Origin: an uncultured Clostridia bacterium
Lineage (GTDB): Bacteria; Bacillota; Clostridia; Oscillospirales; CAG-272
Assembly (NCBI GenBank): GCA_947625805.1
Contig: CANQPT010000007.1
Coordinates: 1-59,271, forward strand
Direction: 5' to 3'
Length of the DNA: 59,271 bases
Position 1 is the first letter of the stretch, and every line of letters begins with the position of its first letter. Both the position numbers and the translations under genes were made by a program. The notes under the pieces are model-generated. The model worked only from the letters and a program-made list of their open reading frames with translations, had not been told where the DNA came from and made no database searches. This document shows, in pieces, positions 43,016 through 52,164 of this stretch.

Positions 43016-43605
43016 AGGTCGTCGGACTTACCGGAGGGATCGGCTCGGGCAAAAGTTATGTCGCGAAAATTTTTGCCGGGTTTGGCGCAAAAATCATCGA
43101 CGCGGACGAGGTCTGTCGGGGAATTTATGAGCCGGGAGGCGCGTGTCTTGATGAGGTGACAAAGGCGTTCGGGCGGCAAATCCTGCGTGCGGACGGAACG
43201 CTCGACCGCGGGGCGCTGGGCGGCATTGTCTTTTCCGATCGCGCGGCGCTTGATCGACTTAACAAAATTGCCCACAAATACATTATTCAAAAAATAGAGG
43301 AAACAATCGATCGCTTTATAAAAGACAAGGATCAAGTTGTGATAATAGACGCGCCGCAGCTGTACGAGGCAGGCATGGACGCGCGGTGCGACGCGGTGAT
43401 CGCGGTGACCGCCCCGATGGAAACCCGCCTTGCGCGGATCAAAGCGAGGGACGGTGTGAGCGAACAGCAGGCAAAAGAGCGCATATCCATGCAGTATGAC
43501 GACGAATTTTTCGCCGGGCACGCGGATTATATCATCCGCAATGCCGACGGCGATCCGGTGCGGGAACAGGCCGCCCGAATCTATCAAACACTCACGGAGG
43601 AATGA
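43012..43605 (+). CDS. coaE: Dephospho-CoA kinase
   Basis: 197 residues, P-loop kinase: GLTGGIGSGKSYVAK (residues 5-19), then the conserved DADEVCRG and IIDAPQLYEAGM. Last step of coenzyme A synthesis (phosphorylates the ribose 3'-OH). Overlaps the oxidoreductase stop by four bases; five bases to the next gene, whose ribosome-binding site lies inside coaE's end. Confidence 0.96.
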   Translation: MKVVGLTGGIGSGKSYVAKIFAGFGAKIIDADEVCRGIYEPGGACLDEVTKAFGRQILRADGTLDRGALGGIVFSDRAALDRLNKIAHKYIIQKIEETIDRFIKDKDQVVIIDAPQLYEAGMDARCDAVIAVTAPMETRLARIKARDGVSEQQAKERISMQYDDEFFAGHADYIIRNADGDPVREQAARIYQTLTEE

Positions 43606-43609
43606 CCCA

Positions 43610-45001
43610 ATGGCAACCAAAGCAGAAGAATTAAAGGAAAAGTTGTTTTTCAAGCAGGACAACGCTTACGACAAAATGGACGAGGCCCAGCGTGCGCAAA
43701 TGCAGCAGTACGCGGCGGGATATATGTCCTTTTTGGGACAGGCGAAAACCGAGCGGGAGGCAGTGCGCGCCGCTGTGCGCATGGCGGAGGAGCGCGGCTA
43801 TCGCGCATATTCGTTCGGGGATGCGGTCAAGCCCGGCGATAAGTTCTACTTCAACAACCGCGGCAAGAGCATTTACCTCTTCCGCATCGGCAGCGAGCCG
43901 ATCGAGCAGGGCATCCGCATCAGTGCCGCCCACATCGACTCTCCGCGCATTGACTTAAAGCAGCACCCGGTCTACGAGGACGGCGGCATGGGCTTTTTCA
44001 AGACCCATTATTACGGCGGCATCAAAAAGTATCAGTGGACGGCCATTCCGCTCTCCCTGCACGGTGTGATCACCAAAGCGGACGGACAGACCATTGATTT
44101 CAACATCGGTGAGGACGAGGGCGATCCGGTCTTTTATATCAACGATCTTCTGCCGCACCTTGCTCAGGAACAGATGCGCAAGACCATGGCCGAGGGCATT
44201 TCGGGCGAGTCGCTCAATCTTCTGATCGGCTCCGAGCCCTATCCGGACGCGGACGCGAGCGAGCGCATCAAACTCAATTTATTAAACCTGCTCAACCAAA
44301 AATACGGCATTACCGAGGCGGACTTCATGTCGGCCGAGATCAGCGCGGTACCGGCCTTCCGGCCGCGGGAGATCGGTTTTGACCGTTCTTTGATTGGCGC
44401 TTACGGTCACGACGACCGTGTGTGTGCATATCCCTCGCTGACCGCGCTCTTTGAGACCGAGGATTCCCGGCACACCTGCATGGCGATCTTAGCCGACAAA
44501 GAGGAAACCGGCAGCGATGGCAACACGGGCATGAAAACATGGTGTTTCGTGGACATCATCAACGAGTTGGCGCGCTCTCTTGGCGGCAATCCCAACACGG
44601 TCCGCATGAATTCCAAGTGCCTGTCGGCCGACGTCAATGCGGCCTTTGACCCCAATTACCCGGAGGTATTCGAGCGGCGCAATGCTTCGCACATCAACGA
44701 GGGCGTGGTGCTGACCAAATTTACCGGCGCACGCGGCAAGAGCGGCACCAACGACGCCAGCGCCGAGTTTGTCGGCTATGTGCGGAACATCTTTGACAAG
44801 GCGGGCGTGGTCTGGCAGACGGCAGAACTGGGCAAGGTCGACGTGGGCGGCGGCGGAACGGTCGCCATGTATATCTCCAAGAAGAACATCGACGTGGTCG
44901 ACCTGGGCGTCGCGGTGGTTTCCATGCACGCACCCTACGAGGTGATCGCAAAGAGTGATCTTTATATGACCCATCGGGCGATCGCGGCATTCTTTCAATG
45001 A
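43610..45001 (+). CDS. M18 family aminopeptidase
   Basis: 463 residues, aspartyl aminopeptidase type. Metal-binding sites in SAAHIDSPRIDLK and the DKEETGSDGNTGM segment, and a C-terminal HAPYEVIAKSDL. Dinuclear zinc/cobalt enzyme removing N-terminal residues from peptides. GGAGGAATG serves as ribosome-binding site. The ATGA overlap with prfA couples them. Confidence 0.94.
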   Translation: MATKAEELKEKLFFKQDNAYDKMDEAQRAQMQQYAAGYMSFLGQAKTEREAVRAAVRMAEERGYRAYSFGDAVKPGDKFYFNNRGKSIYLFRIGSEPIEQGIRISAAHIDSPRIDLKQHPVYEDGGMGFFKTHYYGGIKKYQWTAIPLSLHGVITKADGQTIDFNIGEDEGDPVFYINDLLPHLAQEQMRKTMAEGISGESLNLLIGSEPYPDADASERIKLNLLNLLNQKYGITEADFMSAEISAVPAFRPREIGFDRSLIGAYGHDDRVCAYPSLTALFETEDSRHTCMAILADKEETGSDGNTGMKTWCFVDIINELARSLGGNPNTVRMNSKCLSADVNAAFDPNYPEVFERRNASHINEGVVLTKFTGARGKSGTNDASAEFVGYVRNIFDKAGVVWQTAELGKVDVGGGGTVAMYISKKNIDVVDLGVAVVSMHAPYEVIAKSDLYMTHRAIAAFFQ

Positions 45002-46068
45002 TTGAAAAACTAAAGGCCGCAGAGGCGCGCTTTGAGCAGATCGGGGAGTTGCTTTCCGACCCCGAGGTGTGCGCCGATCAGGAGCGGTTTCGCGATCTGA
45101 TGCGGGAGCACAAGCGCCTCTCGCCGGTCATAGAGCAATACAGAGCCTATACTGCGGCCATCGACGAGATGGAACAGGCGCGGGAGCTGCTCTCCGAGCA
45201 GCCGGATCCAGAACTTCGGGAATTGTGCGAAAGCGAGATTGAACGCACCAAGGCGGCAAGCGAACGGATTCTTGAGCAAATCAAGGTTCTGCTGTTGCCC
45301 CGCGACCCCAACGACGACAAAAACGTCATCGTTGAGATTCGCGCGGGCGCGGGCGGAGAAGAGGCGGCGCTGTTTGCCGGCGTACTCTTCCGCATGTATT
45401 CCATGTATTCCGAGCGGGCGGGCTTCCGCTGGGAGATGATGAGCGCAAACGAAACCGGCCTTGGCGGATACAAGGAGGTCTCTTTCTTAATCTCAGGTGA
45501 GGGGGCGTATTCCCGCTTCAAGTTTGAGAGCGGCGTGCACAGGGTACAGCGTGTACCGGAAACCGAGACGCAGGGACGCATCCACACCTCCACCGTGACC
45601 GTAGCCGTGCTGCCCGAGGCGGAGGACGTGGAGGTCGAACTCAACCCGGCGGATCTGGAGATCGAAACCTGCAAATCCAGCGGCGCGGGCGGTCAGCATA
45701 TCAACAAGACCGAATCTGCCATCCGCATTCTGCACAAACCAACCGGCATCGTGGTGGAATGTCAGGACGAGCGCAGTCAGTACAAGAACAAGGACAAGGC
45801 TTTGCGGCTGCTCAAAACCAAACTATACGATATGAAATGCGCCGAGCAGCACGAAAAGATCGCCTCCGAGCGCAAAAGTCAGGTGGGCACGGGCGACCGA
45901 AGCGAGCGCATTCGCACCTACAACTATCCCCAGGGACGGGTGACCGACCACCGCATCAATATGACCTTATACAGCCTTGAGAATTTTCTCGACGGCGAGA
46001 TCGGCGGCATGATCGAGGCGCTGATTACTGCAGACACAGCGGAAAAACTCAAAAACAGTCAGGCATGA
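44998..46068 (+). CDS. prfA: Peptide chain release factor 1
   Basis: 356 residues. GGQ motif in SSGAGGQHINKTES (GGQ 231-233) and the codon-reading tripeptide PET in RVPETETQGRIHTS. Recognises UAA/UAG and releases the peptide. Start overlaps the aminopeptidase stop. The usual partner prmC, which methylates the GGQ Gln, is missing between prfA and tsaC. Confidence 0.98.
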   Translation: MIEKLKAAEARFEQIGELLSDPEVCADQERFRDLMREHKRLSPVIEQYRAYTAAIDEMEQARELLSEQPDPELRELCESEIERTKAASERILEQIKVLLLPRDPNDDKNVIVEIRAGAGGEEAALFAGVLFRMYSMYSERAGFRWEMMSANETGLGGYKEVSFLISGEGAYSRFKFESGVHRVQRVPETETQGRIHTSTVTVAVLPEAEDVEVELNPADLEIETCKSSGAGGQHINKTESAIRILHKPTGIVVECQDERSQYKNKDKALRLLKTKLYDMKCAEQHEKIASERKSQVGTGDRSERIRTYNYPQGRVTDHRINMTLYSLENFLDGEIGGMIEALITADTAEKLKNSQA

Positions 46069-47087
46069 AAACTTTTTACGGAACAGAAGCCGATATCGAC
46101 CGGGCGGCGACCTTACTGCGAGAGGGCGGGCTGGTGGCCTTTCCCACTGAGACCGTATACGGCCTTGGGGGCAACGCCCTGCTTGCCGACGCGGCAGAGC
46201 GCATCTACCTTGCCAAAGGAAGACCCGGCGACAATCCGCTGATCGTGCATCTGGCGCAGGCCGCAGACGCGGACAGGTATTGCATCACAAACGCCTTATT
46301 TGAGCGCTTGGCAGAAGCCTTTATGCCCGGGCCGTTCACTGTGATTCTGCCCAAGCGGGACTGCATTCCGTCCTCTGTGACGGGAGGTCTTGACACGGTC
46401 GCCGTCCGGGTCCCGTCTCACCCGCTGGCGCACCAACTGATTGCCCGCGCCGGCCTGCCAGTGGCGGCCCCCTCCGCCAACCTTTCGGGAAGACCCAGCC
46501 CCACCTGCGCCGACCACGTGCGGGAGGATTTAGACGGCAGGATAGACATGATCCTGGACGGCGGGACCTGTGAGATCGGAGTAGAATCTACCATCGTGCG
46601 CATCGACGGGCCGGATACGCTGACCCTTTGCAGACCGGGCGCTGTGACCTACGAACAGTTATGTACGGTATGCGGCGAGGTACGGATCGACCGTGCCGTG
46701 ACTGAAAAATTAGCCGACGGCGAGCGCCCTGCGGCCCCCGGAATGCAATATCGGCACTATGCGCCCGCATCTCCCGTGACCCTGATCGGCGGCGAACACG
46801 CCCGGGCGGCGGCCTACATTGCCGACCGTCTGAGCGCGCAGGTCGGCGTGCTCTGTTATGACGAGGACGTCGGGCGCTTTTCGGAGGCAGGCCTTGTGCG
46901 CTCGCTGGGCGCACGGGACGACGCCGCCTCCCATGCCCACGCGCTGTTTGATGCACTGCGCGCGTTTGACGCACATCCCGGGATCAAAGAAATTTACTCT
47001 TTCTTACCCGATATGCAGGGTATGTCCCTTGCGGTGTTCAACCGTTTGCTTAAGGCGGCGGGTTTTCAAGTGATTCTTCTGAAGTGA
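46065..47087 (+). CDS. tsaC: Threonylcarbamoyl-AMP synthase (Sua5 type)
   Basis: 340 residues, so the long Sua5 form with a C-terminal domain. Shows FPTETVYGLGGNAL, LAKGRPGDNPLIVHL, and APSANLSGRPSPT. Makes threonylcarbamoyl-AMP for t6A37 in ANN-decoding tRNAs. ATGA overlap with prfA. The C-terminal half (about 210-340) is typical Sua5. Confidence 0.95.
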   Translation: MKTFYGTEADIDRAATLLREGGLVAFPTETVYGLGGNALLADAAERIYLAKGRPGDNPLIVHLAQAADADRYCITNALFERLAEAFMPGPFTVILPKRDCIPSSVTGGLDTVAVRVPSHPLAHQLIARAGLPVAAPSANLSGRPSPTCADHVREDLDGRIDMILDGGTCEIGVESTIVRIDGPDTLTLCRPGAVTYEQLCTVCGEVRIDRAVTEKLADGERPAAPGMQYRHYAPASPVTLIGGEHARAAAYIADRLSAQVGVLCYDEDVGRFSEAGLVRSLGARDDAASHAHALFDALRAFDAHPGIKEIYSFLPDMQGMSLAVFNRLLKAAGFQVILLK

Positions 47088-47097
47088 GGATATAAGT

Positions 47098-49383
47098 TTG
47101 GCCAAAAAGAAAGCATCCAAAGAGATTGAACGTACGGTGACCGCGCCTCCCGCGCCCGCCGTGCCTCAGCCGATTACCGAAACCATCGAGAAAAACTATA
47201 TGCCCTATGCGATGACCGTCATCGTTTCCCGCGCACTGCCGGAGATCGACGGCTTCAAGCCGTCTCAGCGCAAACTGTTATACATGATGTATAAAATGGG
47301 ACTGCTGACCGGCGGCCGGACCAAGAGCGCCAACGTGGTAGGCTCCACCATGCGGCTCAACCCCCACGGCGATGCGGCAATCTACGAAACGATGGTGCGC
47401 CTGACCCGGGCAAACGAGACACTGCTGCACCCTTTCGTGGACTCCAAGGGCAGTTTCGGAAAGCAGTATTCCTCCGAGATGGCGTATGCGGCTTCCCGGT
47501 ATACCGAGGTCAAACTGGATTCTTTCTGTGCCGAACTCTTCCGCGGTATTGACAAAGACGCGGTCGATATGATCGACAACTACGACGGTACCATGAAAGA
47601 GCCCCGGTTGCTTCCGACCTCCTTCCCGAACATTCTGCTTTCGCCAAACAAGGGGATCGCGGTTGGTATGGCCAGCAATATCTGCTCTTTTAATCTGGCC
47701 GAGTTGTGCGACGGGACGATCGCTTTACTCAAAAATCCCTATATCGACGTAGATGCGCTGATGGACATCATCAAAGCCCCCGATTTCTCGGGCGGCGGCT
47801 TCCTTTTGTACAACCGGGAGCAGATGACCCGCATTTTCACAGAAGGCGTGGGCAGTGTGCGTCTGCGTGCCAAGTACGCATACGATAAAAACGAAAATTG
47901 CATTGATATTTTGGAGATCCCCTACTCGACTTCCATTGAATTGATCATGAAAGCCATCACCGAACTGTTGCGGGACGGCAAACTCAAAGAGGTGACCGAC
48001 TTCCGCGACGAGATCGACAAGGACGGCTTCAAACTGACCCTGGACGTCAAGCGGGGCACAGACCCGGACAAGCTGATGGCCCGCTTGTTTCGCCAGACCC
48101 CGCTGGAGGACAGTTTTGCCTGCAATTTCAACGTGATCTTAAACGGCGTTCCGCGCACGCTGGGCGTACGGGATCTTCTGTCCGAGTGGATCGGGTTCCG
48201 GGTGGAGTGCGTGCGGCGCGAACTGACCTTTGACAAGGGCAAAAAAGAGGACAAACTCCATTTGCTCATGGGTCTTGGCAAGATCTTGCTCGACATTGAC
48301 AAGGCCATCCGCATCGTGCGGGAGTCCGAAAACGAAAAGGACGTCGTGCCCAACCTGATGGACGGCTTCGGTATCGACCAAAAGCAGGCCGAGTACATCG
48401 CCGAGATTCGCCTGCGTAATCTGAACAAGGAATATATCCTCAACCGGGTGCAGGAGATCGAGAGCCTGCAAAAGGAGATCGCAGAACTGTCCGGGATTCT
48501 CTCAAGCGAGAAGAAGATCAAGGCGTATATCGCGGATCAGTTAAAGGAAATCAAAAAAAGGTACGGCCAGCCACGCCGCACTCAGATCATCTACGACGAC
48601 CTGCTCGAGCAGATCCCTGCCGAGCCGGAGGTGGAAAACTACAACTGCCGGGTGCTGCTCACCTGCGACGGGTACTTCAAGAAAAACACCCTGCAATCCC
48701 TGCGGGGCAACGACGAGCAGAAGTATAAGGACGGCGACCGCCTGCGCTGTATGGAGGAGGCCGAGAATATCGACGAGCTGTTATTCTTTACCGACCGTGC
48801 CCAGGTCTATAAGGCAAAGGTGAGCGATTTCGATCCGGTCAAGGCTTCGGCCTTGGGTGACTACGTGCCCGCAAAACTCGGCTTTGACGAGGGCGAGCGG
48901 GTCATCTTCATGAAGGCGGTGCACGAATATATCGATGGGGTCAACTTCATCTTTGCCTTTGCAAACGGCAAGTGTGCCCGCATCCCGGTGGCCGCCTACT
49001 TTACCAAGTCCAACCGCAAGCGCCTGACCGGAGCCTACTCCGATGCGTCGCCCATCGCGGGTATGATCTATGAAGGCGCGCCCTGCGAGATATTTCTCGG
49101 AACCGATCAAAACCGGTGCATGGTGGTAAACAGCGAACTCATCCCGGTCAAGACCACCCGGTCCAGCCAAGGCGTGACCGTGCTAAAGCCCAAGCGGGGC
49201 GAGCAGGTCACCCTGATCACCGACAAGATCGGGCATATGTGCGGTCCGGACGGTTCAAAGGGTTTTAAGAAACTGAAGATCCCTGCGGCGGCTCTTCCTT
49301 TGGGACGCAGGATCGATCGCCTGGCCCTTACGCTCGGCGAAGAACAAAAAGCAAATGAGGAAAAAAACAATGAAACTGAATAA
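47098..49383 (+). CDS. DNA gyrase/topoisomerase IV subunit A (ParC-like)
   Basis: 761 residues starting at TTG after GAGGATA. Breakage-reunion domain with active-site Tyr135 (AASRYTEVKL), GGRTKSANVVGSTMRLNPHG, and a coiled-coil region; the C-terminal pinwheel domain (about 510-740) is short and lacks an obvious GyrA box, so it may be ParC-type. No gyrB or parE gene is beside it; partner must lie elsewhere. Its end overlaps the next gene by 14 bases. Confidence 0.92.
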   Translation: MAKKKASKEIERTVTAPPAPAVPQPITETIEKNYMPYAMTVIVSRALPEIDGFKPSQRKLLYMMYKMGLLTGGRTKSANVVGSTMRLNPHGDAAIYETMVRLTRANETLLHPFVDSKGSFGKQYSSEMAYAASRYTEVKLDSFCAELFRGIDKDAVDMIDNYDGTMKEPRLLPTSFPNILLSPNKGIAVGMASNICSFNLAELCDGTIALLKNPYIDVDALMDIIKAPDFSGGGFLLYNREQMTRIFTEGVGSVRLRAKYAYDKNENCIDILEIPYSTSIELIMKAITELLRDGKLKEVTDFRDEIDKDGFKLTLDVKRGTDPDKLMARLFRQTPLEDSFACNFNVILNGVPRTLGVRDLLSEWIGFRVECVRRELTFDKGKKEDKLHLLMGLGKILLDIDKAIRIVRESENEKDVVPNLMDGFGIDQKQAEYIAEIRLRNLNKEYILNRVQEIESLQKEIAELSGILSSEKKIKAYIADQLKEIKKRYGQPRRTQIIYDDLLEQIPAEPEVENYNCRVLLTCDGYFKKNTLQSLRGNDEQKYKDGDRLRCMEEAENIDELLFFTDRAQVYKAKVSDFDPVKASALGDYVPAKLGFDEGERVIFMKAVHEYIDGVNFIFAFANGKCARIPVAAYFTKSNRKRLTGAYSDASPIAGMIYEGAPCEIFLGTDQNRCMVVNSELIPVKTTRSSQGVTVLKPKRGEQVTLITDKIGHMCGPDGSKGFKKLKIPAAALPLGRRIDRLALTLGEEQKANEEKNNETE

Positions 49384-49813
49384 ACAGAGCATTTTGCTTG
49401 TGTTATGTGCGCTCTGCATCTGCGCGGCGGTCACGGTGGGCGTGTATGGTGCCACCCAAAACGCATCTACCACGCTTGTATCCCTTGATTACGTGGAAAA
49501 CAATCTGAAACCGTGGGTGCAGGAGCAGGTGAACGGCGCGGACGGCTCCTACACGGTGGTCTATCTGACCCGCGGACAGCGGTTGATGCCCACCGATTCG
49601 GCCGAGCTGGTCATTCGCTCGGGCAAGGTCAACGCCATCTCGCCCTTTACCACCCAAGGTCTTTCGGACATGACGGCGGGTGCGGAACTGTACGACGGAC
49701 AGCAGGTCGCGGTCAATCACCAGGTGATCGTTCCCCGAGGGGACGGGCGCGGTATCATCGTGGTATCTGACAAGTCGTACGTTATGGTGAGAGGGCCGTA
49801 TACCATTGAATAA
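49370..49813 (+). CDS. Secreted protein of unknown function upstream of SpoIID-like gene
   Basis: 147 residues. Signal-anchor MKLNKQSILLVLCALCICAA (about 1-27). A mostly beta exported domain (SYTVVYLTRGQRLM, QQVAVNHQVIVPRG) follows; no family recognised. Start at 49370 has GAGGAAA upstream; an ATG at 49355 would extend by five codons. Overlaps the topoisomerase end, and the next TTG overlaps its own stop by eight bases. Confidence 0.75.
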   Translation: MKLNKQSILLVLCALCICAAVTVGVYGATQNASTTLVSLDYVENNLKPWVQEQVNGADGSYTVVYLTRGQRLMPTDSAELVIRSGKVNAISPFTTQGLSDMTAGAELYDGQQVAVNHQVIVPRGDGRGIIVVSDKSYVMVRGPYTIE

Positions 49814-51569
49814 CAAACTTCTTGTCCGCATTGTCTGCCTGATCTTAGTGGCGTTACTGGTGCTTGGATTTGTGATCACACTGCTCCCCTCCGGCACCTC
49901 TGCCGCAGGCAGTTATCCCGCCTCTCAGACGGTGGCGATCGGGCTTCTGTACGGCAGTACGGCCCCGAAAAACTGCACCCTTTCCGCTCCCGGCGGATTC
50001 TCGCTCGGGTACGTACATACGGGCGAGTTTACCGCCTTGCTCGAAGAGGGTGCGTCCGCCCTGACCGTGCAGAGCGCGGGGGACGTCTATCGTGTGCAGT
50101 TCCCGGTGGATGAGGGGGTCGCGGATTTCACGATACAGTATGCGGAATTAAGAGAGATCGCGCGGAAGGCGGGCTATACTGCTTTTCCCGCTTTTGTGAA
50201 CAGCGGCTTGTGCGTGCGTGCCGGGTCGTTTTCCGACCGCGCATCGGCCGAGGCGGCTGTGCAAAAACTCAAGGGGGATTACGCCGTGGACTGCACGGTG
50301 GCCGTTCCCACGGCCTCTGCGCTGACCGTGACCGACGGCGGCGCTTCCGTGTTTGAATTTATCGGAACCTCTGCCATGTCGTTGGGTATACAGGCAATTG
50401 CACCGTATTATACCGGCCTGTCCGACGGATATACCTACGACGGCGTCATGCGCTTTACCCGTTCGGGGGACGCCATGACCGTGGCCAACGTTCTGCCGCT
50501 GGAAACCTACGTGGAGGGCGTGCTCCCTTATGAAATCAGTTGCTCCTGGAATAAGGAAACCCAAAAGGCATTTGCGGTCTGTGTGCGCTCCTATACCCTT
50601 GCCAATCTCGGCAAGCACGAGTCGAACTACGGCTTTGATCTTTGCGCGACCACAGACTGTCAGGTCTATCGTGGAGTGGACGGAGTTACCGATACGGTGC
50701 GGGAGTGTGTGCGCGACACCCGCCACATGGTGCTGACCTATGCCGGCCGCCCCGTGGGTGCGTACTATTCCTCCTCTACCGGAGGGTGTACCGCCAGTGC
50801 GTACGACGTGTGGGGCGGGACCTCTTTCCCCTATCTTTCGGCCGTTCCGACCCCATGGGAAAAGTATAGTTCCTATTCGAACGGCTCTTGGACCACCGAG
50901 GCGGACGGGCAGGCGCTCTATCAAGCGCTTGCAGGCAAGGGCTATACCGGTCTTTCCGGCGCAGTCAGCGGGATCAAGGTAAATTCTCTTGCCGAAAACT
51001 CGACCTATGTGAACTCGATCACCTTTACCGACGTCAACGGAAAAAGCATCACCATCAGCAAATGCGACCGGATCCGCACAGCCCTTTCTTCTTTTGTCAA
51101 AAGCGCGAATTTTGTCGTGGGACGCGGGGGAGAATCTCTCAGTGTGACCGACTATACCTACGATTTTGACCTGACCAAACGGCAGATGACCGGCCTTGCC
51201 GTGCGCACCGCCTACGGTGATCAGATCCTGCCTGAGGGCAGTCTGCGCACTACCGGGGCAACCTATACCGACCTTTCTTCCTTGCGGATCATGACGGCAT
51301 CCGGTGCGACTGTGGATCTTTCTGCCGCCCGACGGACGGTGGAAGCCCTTCCCGATCTGCAAGCGGCTGCGGTCAAAACCACCCGTCGCACGGTGATCGC
51401 ACAAGGGCGGAGCGGAAATTTCGTGTTTGTCGGTCGGGGCTGGGGACACGGAGTCGGACTCAGCCAGTACGGGGCAAAGGATTTGGGTGATCTCGGCTAC
51501 GGGTATGACGTGATCCTGTCAATGTATTTCCCGAGCGCCGAACTTGCCAACATGACTACGCTGAAATAG
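49806..51569 (+). CDS. SpoIID/LytB domain protein
   Basis: 587 residues from a TTG start inside the preceding gene's end (AGAGGG upstream). Signal sequence (about 8-28), SPOR-like segment near residue 130-165 (SGLCVRAGSFSDRASAEAAV), then the SpoIID domain with LPLETYVEGVLPYEIS, AFAVCVRSYT and the characteristic SSSTGGCTASAYDVWGG, ending GWGHGVGLSQYGAKDLGDLG. Lytic transglycosylase acting on peptidoglycan, as in sporulation engulfment or a vegetative LytB role. Last gene of the long operon. Confidence 0.93.
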   Translation: MNNKLLVRIVCLILVALLVLGFVITLLPSGTSAAGSYPASQTVAIGLLYGSTAPKNCTLSAPGGFSLGYVHTGEFTALLEEGASALTVQSAGDVYRVQFPVDEGVADFTIQYAELREIARKAGYTAFPAFVNSGLCVRAGSFSDRASAEAAVQKLKGDYAVDCTVAVPTASALTVTDGGASVFEFIGTSAMSLGIQAIAPYYTGLSDGYTYDGVMRFTRSGDAMTVANVLPLETYVEGVLPYEISCSWNKETQKAFAVCVRSYTLANLGKHESNYGFDLCATTDCQVYRGVDGVTDTVRECVRDTRHMVLTYAGRPVGAYYSSSTGGCTASAYDVWGGTSFPYLSAVPTPWEKYSSYSNGSWTTEADGQALYQALAGKGYTGLSGAVSGIKVNSLAENSTYVNSITFTDVNGKSITISKCDRIRTALSSFVKSANFVVGRGGESLSVTDYTYDFDLTKRQMTGLAVRTAYGDQILPEGSLRTTGATYTDLSSLRIMTASGATVDLSAARRTVEALPDLQAAAVKTTRRTVIAQGRSGNFVFVGRGWGHGVGLSQYGAKDLGDLGYGYDVILSMYFPSAELANMTTLK

Positions 51570-51630
51570 GATCTGCCATGCAAAAATCATTATCGGCAGT
51601 TTCGGGTCGGGCAAAAACCGTAATTGACAC

Positions 51631-51659
51631 TTGCTTTTTGCACCGATATGCAGTATAAT
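51631..51659 (+). promoter_or_regulatory. Promoter of the Lrp-type gene
   Basis: TTGCTT (51631-51636), 17-base spacer, TATAAT (51654-51659). A perfect TTGACA at 51624 lies too far (24-base spacer). Confidence 0.7.
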
Positions 51660-51684
51660 ATACAAATTACAAGCGGAGGAAACC

Positions 51685-52164
51685 ATGGAGCGAATTTTAA
51701 GTCAATTAGAAGAAAACGGAAGATTGTCCGCAGGTCAGCTTGCCGCCATGAACGACATGAGCGAGGCCGAGGTGGTCGCCGCCGTACGGGAGTATGAGCA
51801 GGCGGGGGTCATTCTCGGATATCCGGCGCTGATCGACTGGGATAAAACCGACAAGGAATTTGTGCAGGCGATCATTGAACTCAAGGTCACCCCGGCGCCT
51901 GACACCGGTTTTGACGCGGTGGCGCAGACCATCAGTGATTTTCCGCAGGTCAAGAGCCTGTATCTTACCTCCGGCGCTTCCTATGACCTCTCTCTGGTGG
52001 TAGAGGGCAAGACCATGCGCGAGATCGCGTTTTTTGTGGCGCAGAAACTCGCCTCCATGGACACGGTGACCGGCACCGCGACCCACTTTATCATGAAGAA
52101 ATACAAAGACAAGGGCGTGATCTTCGGCACACCCGACGAGGACGAACGGGAGCGCGATATCTGA
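51685..52164 (+). CDS. Lrp/AsnC family transcriptional regulator
   Basis: 159 residues. N-terminal helix-turn-helix (MERILSQLEENGRLSAGQLA) and an RAM/effector domain (VQAIIELKVTPAPD ... KSLYLTSGASYDLSLVVEGK). Start at 51685 after GCGGAGGAA. The ATG of the aminotransferase follows directly. A Lrp-aminotransferase pair is conserved in Firmicutes (B. subtilis yugG-yugH). Confidence 0.93.
   Translation: MERILSQLEENGRLSAGQLAAMNDMSEAEVVAAVREYEQAGVILGYPALIDWDKTDKEFVQAIIELKVTPAPDTGFDAVAQTISDFPQVKSLYLTSGASYDLSLVVEGKTMREIAFFVAQKLASMDTVTGTATHFIMKKYKDKGVIFGTPDEDERERDI

Noticed and set aside
51624-51659. TTGACA at 51624 as the -35 of the Lrp-type gene
   Set aside because: The spacer to TATAAT would be 24 bases; TTGCTT at 51631 fits with 17.
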